Shown piece by piece: positions 4,549 through 7,727 of a stretch of DNA of 7,727 nt (position 1 is the first letter of the stretch; every line of letters begins with the position of its first letter). The DNA lies in NCBI GenBank assembly GCA_045591645.1, contig JAZNTG010000046.1, positions 1 through 7,727 of the forward strand, given 5' to 3'. A program made the translations under genes and the position numbers. The DNA is from SFWF01 sp045591645. Lineage in GTDB: Bacteria; Bacillota; Clostridia; Oscillospirales; Acutalibacteraceae. A model generated the notes under the pieces. That model worked only from the letters and a program-made list of their open reading frames with translations. It ran no database searches and was not told where the DNA came from.

Positions 4549-5247
4549 ATAAGCTTTTTTGACCTCGTCACTTGCGGCAAGCTCAGCACCTGTGCCCGAA
4601 AGGACTATTTCGCCAAGCTCAAGAACATAAGCGCGGTCGGAGATCGCAAGCGATTTGCCCGCATTCTGCTCAACAAGGAGGACGGTGGTGCCGTCGTCAC
4701 GAAAATCCTTGATTATCTCGAAAACCTGATCAACAAGCAGCGGAGAAAGACCCATTGAAGGCTCATCGAGAAGCAAAAGCTTCGGGTGGCTCATCATGGC
4801 GCGTCCCATAGCGAGCATCTGCTGCTCACCGCCCGAAAGGGTGCCTGCTATCTGATTGCGGCGTTCCGAAAGTCTCGGAAAACGCTCGTATATTTTCTCA
4901 ATATCCGCCTTTATCTGAGCCTTATCTTTCTGTGAAAATCCACCCATCAGCAGATTTTCATAAACGGTCAGCTCCTGGAAAATTCTTCTTCCTTCCGGAA
5001 CCTGTGCCATACCAAGATGTACTATTTTATGACAGGGCGTTTTTGTGATGTCGTGACCGTCAAAGATAACGCTGCCGCCGCGCGACGGGATAAGTCCGAT
5101 TATAGACTGCATTGTAGTTGTCTTACCTGCACCGTTTGCGCCGATGAGGGTCACTATCTCTCCCTCATTAACCTCAAAGCTGATGCCTTTCAGCGCCTGA
5201 ATAACGCCATAATAGACCTGTAGGTCCTTTACTTCAAGTAGTGCCAT
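4537..5247 (-). CDS. livF: branched-chain amino acid ABC transporter ATPase LivF
   Basis: A 236-residue ATP-binding subunit of a HAAT-family importer, acting at the cytosolic face as a heterodimer with LivG. Walker A GANGAGKT (36-43), Q-loop AQVPEGR (81-87), signature LSGGEQQ (137-143) and Walker B LLLLDEP (157-163, catalytic Glu162) are intact. The switch position reads VEQN (192-195), Gln instead of His, which is the normal state in LivF and separates it from LivG. A TTG five codons upstream (5262) is in frame but is part of the ribosome binding site; GGAGG (5256-5260), 8 nt before the ATG at 5247, fixes the start. Only 4 nt separate it from the livG stop, and the RBS is inside the end of livG, so translation is probably coupled. 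Substrate is inferred from family; other HAAT members carry urea or other amino acids. Confidence 0.95.
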   Translation of the reverse strand: MALLEVKDLQVYYGVIQALKGISFEVNEGEIVTLIGANGAGKTTTMQSIIGLIPSRGGSVIFDGHDITKTPCHKIVHLGMAQVPEGRRIFQELTVYENLLMGGFSQKDKAQIKADIEKIYERFPRLSERRNQIAGTLSGGEQQMLAMGRAMMSHPKLLLLDEPSMGLSPLLVDQVFEIIKDFRDDGTTVLLVEQNAGKSLAISDRAYVLELGEIVLSGTGAELAASDEVKKAYLGG

Positions 5248-5251
5248 AGCG

Positions 5252-6022
5252 TTATCCTCCAATGTATGCCCGAATTACCTCGGGGTCGTTAAGCGCTTGT
5301 TCGGCTGTGCCCTGTGCGAGAACGGTACCAAAATTGAGTACAGTTACCTCGTCGCAAAGACCAGAAACGAATTTCATATCATGCTCGATAAGAAGTACTG
5401 TCATATCAAACTCATCGCGTATGCGTCTGACGATAGCCATAAGGTCCTCGGTTTCGTGGGGATTCATACCCGCGGCAGGCTCGTCTAAGAGCAGAAGCTT
5501 CGGATTTGTGGCAAGAGCACGCGCAATCTCGAGCTTTCTCTGCTTTCCGTAGGGCAGGTTGCAGGAAAGGAAGTTTCTTTCCTCCTCGAGTCCTACTATG
5601 CGGAGTATCTCCTTTGCGCGTTCACGCATCGCCTTTTCACACTTAAAGTGTCTCGGCAGACGGAGCATACTTTCTATCAGACTGCACTTGAACTGGGGTT
5701 GGTTATGAAGCCCTACCATAACATTTCTGATGACCGTCATATTGTTGAAAAGACGGATGTTCTGGAAGGTACGGGCGACACCCTTGTGGTTTATCGTGAT
5801 CTGATTTTTACCTGTCAGATCCTCGCCGTCAAGGTAGAACTTACCTGTTGTAGGCTGATAAACTCCTGTAAGCATATTGAATATGGTGGTCTTGCCCGCG
5901 CCGTTGGGACCTACAAGACCGTAAAGCTGCTTTTTCTTTATCTCAAGATTTACATCCTGTACGGCTTTGAGTCCGCCGAAGGAAATACCGAGATTTTCTG
6001 TTTTGAGGATAATTTGGGACAT
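5252..6022 (-). CDS. livG: branched-chain amino acid ABC transporter ATPase LivG
   Basis: A 256-residue ATP-binding subunit, partner of LivF. Walker A GPNGAGKT is at 38-45, the Q-loop Gln is in TFQN (85-88, Gln87), the signature is LPYGKQR (156-162), in which Tyr replaces the usual Ser as in LivG proteins generally, Walker B is LLLLDEP (176-182, Glu181), and the switch His214 is in IEHDM. The insertion between Q-loop and signature (about 103-150) has the length usual for LivG. The C-terminal AYIGG ending parallels the AYLGG of LivF. ATG overlaps the livM stop by one base (TAATG), with AAGGAGG about 7 nt upstream inside the livM tail, so it is translationally coupled. Complete, no odd features. 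Confidence 0.96.
   Translation of the reverse strand: MSQIILKTENLGISFGGLKAVQDVNLEIKKKQLYGLVGPNGAGKTTIFNMLTGVYQPTTGKFYLDGEDLTGKNQITINHKGVARTFQNIRLFNNMTVIRNVMVGLHNQPQFKCSLIESMLRLPRHFKCEKAMRERAKEILRIVGLEEERNFLSCNLPYGKQRKLEIARALATNPKLLLLDEPAAGMNPHETEDLMAIVRRIRDEFDMTVLLIEHDMKFVSGLCDEVTVLNFGTVLAQGTAEQALNDPEVIRAYIGG
5256..5260 (-). promoter_or_regulatory. ribosome binding site fixing the livF start
   Basis: GGAGG on the minus strand lies 8 nt before the ATG at 5247. It is made of the last sense codons of livG (Gly-Gly) and absorbs the alternative TTG start at 5262. Confidence 0.85.
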
Positions 6023-7155
6023 TATTTACCCTCCTTTTTATCGGGATCGACCGTAGACATCTGCGGCTGAAGATCTACAGAGAGAACCTCGTTCATCTCT
6101 ATCTTTGTCGGCACGCGATCCCACTTAGCCTCATCATCGTGCTGGTGAGCGGGGTCGTGTTTTTTGAATCTTGCAAAGAGACTCTGCAGATTATAGCTCT
6201 CTCTGAAGCTCTTGAGCGAGGGTGCGTTGTTGTAAATTACGATAACTATAAGGATAAGCGCATAAAGAAGATCCTGAAGCACCGCAAGGTCGCCCGTGAG
6301 CACAGTCTGGAGAGTGTTGTCCAGATATGTGATCAAAGTGGCGGCGATTATTGAACCGTTAATGTTTCCCATTCCGCCGAGCACTACCATAACAAGTATC
6401 TCGATAGAATAGTTGTAGCTGAACTTTGCCGACTGAACATTGTAGTTTGAATAGCTGTAAAGCACACCTGCAATGCCTGCAAAAAAGGACGAAACGGTGA
6501 AGACAGCAAGCTTGTACTTTGTTACATTGATGCCTGTAGCACGGGCTGCTATCTCATTATCGCGGATAGCGGTGATAGCTCTTCCGTGCTTGGATCGGAT
6601 AAGATTCTGAATGACCGCAAGGCAAACCAGCACCAGCACAAAGGCGATTATGAAAAGCTCTTTTTTATTGTATCTGGGAGTTGAAAGACCAAGCGCGCCG
6701 CCGAAAGACTCCGTGCTCGTATTCATAAATATTGAACGGACAATCTCACCAAAGGCGAGTGTTACGATAGCGAGGTAGTCTCCTTTAAGGCGAAGCGCGG
6801 GGAGTCCGATGATAATACCGAAGAGCGCTGCAATTATACCGCCGATGATAATAGAGACGATCAGAGTGAATATTCCATCACCGAAAACTGGTTCTAAAAG
6901 CACCGATGCCTTACCTCCGAGGTAAGCGCCGACACACATAAAGCCCGCGTGTCCGAGAGAAAGCTCTCCGAGAAAGCCTACCACCATCGAAAGAGATACT
7001 GCGAGAATTATTGAAATTGCTATCTTTTCAAGAAGATAGAGGGTAGAAGAAGGAAGCGCGCCGCCAAGCGACATAGCGCCGAAAACGACCGTTACAATAG
7101 CGACGGCAATGTAATTTATATAGTGCTTCCACTTGATATTGGATAATCTTGCCAT
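6022..7155 (-). CDS. livM: branched-chain amino acid ABC transporter permease LivM
   Basis: A 377-residue inner-membrane permease with about eight to ten hydrophobic segments between residues 11 and 310. It would pair with LivH to form the channel. Family landmarks are GELSLGHAGF (63-72), GLPALRLKGDYLAI (117-130), the cytosolic coupling (EAA-like) loop GRAITAIRDNEIAARATGIN (191-210) that docks on the ATPases, and GGMGNINGSI (260-269). After the last membrane segment a hydrophilic tail of about 60 residues (316-377) follows, rich in charged residues with a His/Asp cluster (KKHDPAHQHDDEAKWD, 331-346); this is longer than the short tail of enterobacterial LivM. ATG overlaps the livH stop by one base (TAATG); AGAAGG and AAGGAGG lie just upstream. 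Confidence 0.95.
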   Translation of the reverse strand: MARLSNIKWKHYINYIAVAIVTVVFGAMSLGGALPSSTLYLLEKIAISIILAVSLSMVVGFLGELSLGHAGFMCVGAYLGGKASVLLEPVFGDGIFTLIVSIIIGGIIAALFGIIIGLPALRLKGDYLAIVTLAFGEIVRSIFMNTSTESFGGALGLSTPRYNKKELFIIAFVLVLVCLAVIQNLIRSKHGRAITAIRDNEIAARATGINVTKYKLAVFTVSSFFAGIAGVLYSYSNYNVQSAKFSYNYSIEILVMVVLGGMGNINGSIIAATLITYLDNTLQTVLTGDLAVLQDLLYALILIVIVIYNNAPSLKSFRESYNLQSLFARFKKHDPAHQHDDEAKWDRVPTKIEMNEVLSVDLQPQMSTVDPDKKEGK

Positions 7156-7727
7156 TATACCTTCTCCCTCCTTACTTTACCTAAAATTCCGCTCGGACGA
7201 ACAAGCAGAATTACGATGAGAACAAGGAATTCGATCGCATCTGTATAGGGCGCGATGGCGGGAATTGTGAGCGAAATAGCCTCAACAACACCCATAAGTA
7301 TACCGCCCACCATAGCGCCGGGGATAGAGCCGATACCGCCGATTACCGCCGCCGTAAACGCCTTGATTCCCGGCATTGCGCCGAGTGTATTTGAAAGAGA
7401 GGGAGACTTCATAAGCATAAAGAAGCCGGCGAATGCAGCAAGGCCCGAACCGATAGCGAAGGTGATCGTGATAATGCCGTTTACATTGATACCCATAAGC
7501 TGAGCCGCGCCTCTGTCCTCTGACACGGCTATCATAGCGCGACCCGTCTTTGTATACTTGACAAAGAGTGAAAGTGCAACCATTATCACAATCGAGCAAG
7601 CGAGCGTGATAAGCATATATACGGGTATGGTGAGTCCTGCTATGGTTACATTTCCGAAATCGGCAATTATTACCATCTTGGGTGCAGAGCCGAATATTAT
7701 CTGCGCTGTTGACTGCAGAAGATAGCT
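7155..7727 (-). CDS. livH: branched-chain amino acid ABC transporter permease LivH (3' part)
   Basis: The frame is open to the window edge, so 190 C-terminal codons are present and the N-terminal third or so of a roughly 290-residue permease is missing. The ATG at 7676 is internal (residue 18 of the visible part), not a start. The coupling loop GRAMIAVSEDRGAAQLMGIN (62-81 of the visible part) and GGIGSIPGAMVGG (130-142) are the family markers. At least four membrane segments are visible, ending in IEFLVLIVILLVRPSGILG and a short basic tail. It is the first gene of the liv block in view. The operon promoter and the periplasmic-type substrate-binding protein gene, usually next to livH, would lie to the right. 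Confidence 0.93.
   Translation of the reverse strand, partial: SYLLQSTAQIIFGSAPKMVIIADFGNVTIAGLTIPVYMLITLACSIVIMVALSLFVKYTKTGRAMIAVSEDRGAAQLMGINVNGIITITFAIGSGLAAFAGFFMLMKSPSLSNTLGAMPGIKAFTAAVIGGIGSIPGAMVGGILMGVVEAISLTIPAIAPYTDAIEFLVLIVILLVRPSGILGKVRREKV

Noticed and set aside
4501..4758. 85-codon plus-strand frame opposite livF
   Set aside because: It is antisense to a well-conserved ATPase gene and begins in the inverted-repeat region without a ribosome binding site.
5248..5262. TTG start for livF giving five extra residues
   Set aside because: The TTG overlaps the GGAGG ribosome binding site of the downstream ATG, so it cannot be served by that site.
5648..6070. 140-codon plus-strand frame opposite livG
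   Set aside because: Antisense shadow of livG and the end of livM; no start signals and no protein family pattern.
7282..7599. 105-codon minus-strand frame inside livH
   Set aside because: Same strand but out of frame with livH; the livH frame carries the conserved permease motifs, so this is a shadow.

Overview
The window looks like chromosomal DNA from a low-to-moderate GC Gram-positive anaerobe, most likely a gut-type Clostridia (Oscillospiraceae/Lachnospiraceae-like). This is inferred from the gene families (a DUF3048/YerB-type lipoprotein, a YitT-family membrane protein, a CofE-like ligase homologue, and a small YlcI/YnfO-type ribbon-helix-helix protein), from strong AGGAGG-type ribosome binding sites, from AT-rich intergenic gaps with sigma-A promoters, and from intrinsic terminators shared between convergent genes. 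I cannot name the species. There is no phage, IS transposase, CRISPR array or rRNA in view, and no gene-free stretch longer than about 300 bases.

Layout from left to right. Positions 1-28 hold an outward-facing promoter for a gene off the left edge. A tRNA-Arg(ACG) gene (minus strand) follows, with its own promoter and terminator. It shares an AT-rich divergent control region with a plus-strand lipoprotein gene (346-1422). That gene converges on a minus-strand CofE-like ligase gene (1469-2272) across a bidirectional terminator. The ligase gene is divergent from a plus-strand YitT-like membrane protein gene (2408-3019), with the two promoters back to back. Next comes a compact module of about 590 bp bounded by two bidirectional terminators whose outer stems both carry AGACCC/GGGTCT. 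Inside it a 55-residue RHH protein gene (minus) and an unrecognised 52-residue helical peptide gene (plus) diverge from a region holding a perfect 13-bp inverted repeat laid over the peptide gene's -35 box. This is the most interesting part of the window: a probable self-contained autoregulated two-gene unit.

The right half (3686-7727) is all minus strand. A livH-livM-livG-livF block encodes both permeases and both ATPases of a branched-chain amino acid (HAAT-family) ABC importer. Its genes overlap or nearly abut (TAATG junctions at livH/livM and livM/livG, 4 nt between livG and livF), so it is one tightly coupled operon read from the right. livH is cut by the right edge, and the substrate-binding protein gene is not in the window. 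After livF there are three short inverted repeats, the last an intrinsic terminator placed directly against the ribosome binding site of a classical short-chain dehydrogenase gene (3686-4447). That gene therefore probably depends on read-through or on a promoter in the short gap.

Functionally, the LIV block imports amino acids across the cytoplasmic membrane. The lipoprotein and YitT protein are envelope proteins of unclear role. The SDR and CofE-like proteins are probable cytosolic enzymes of unknown substrate.
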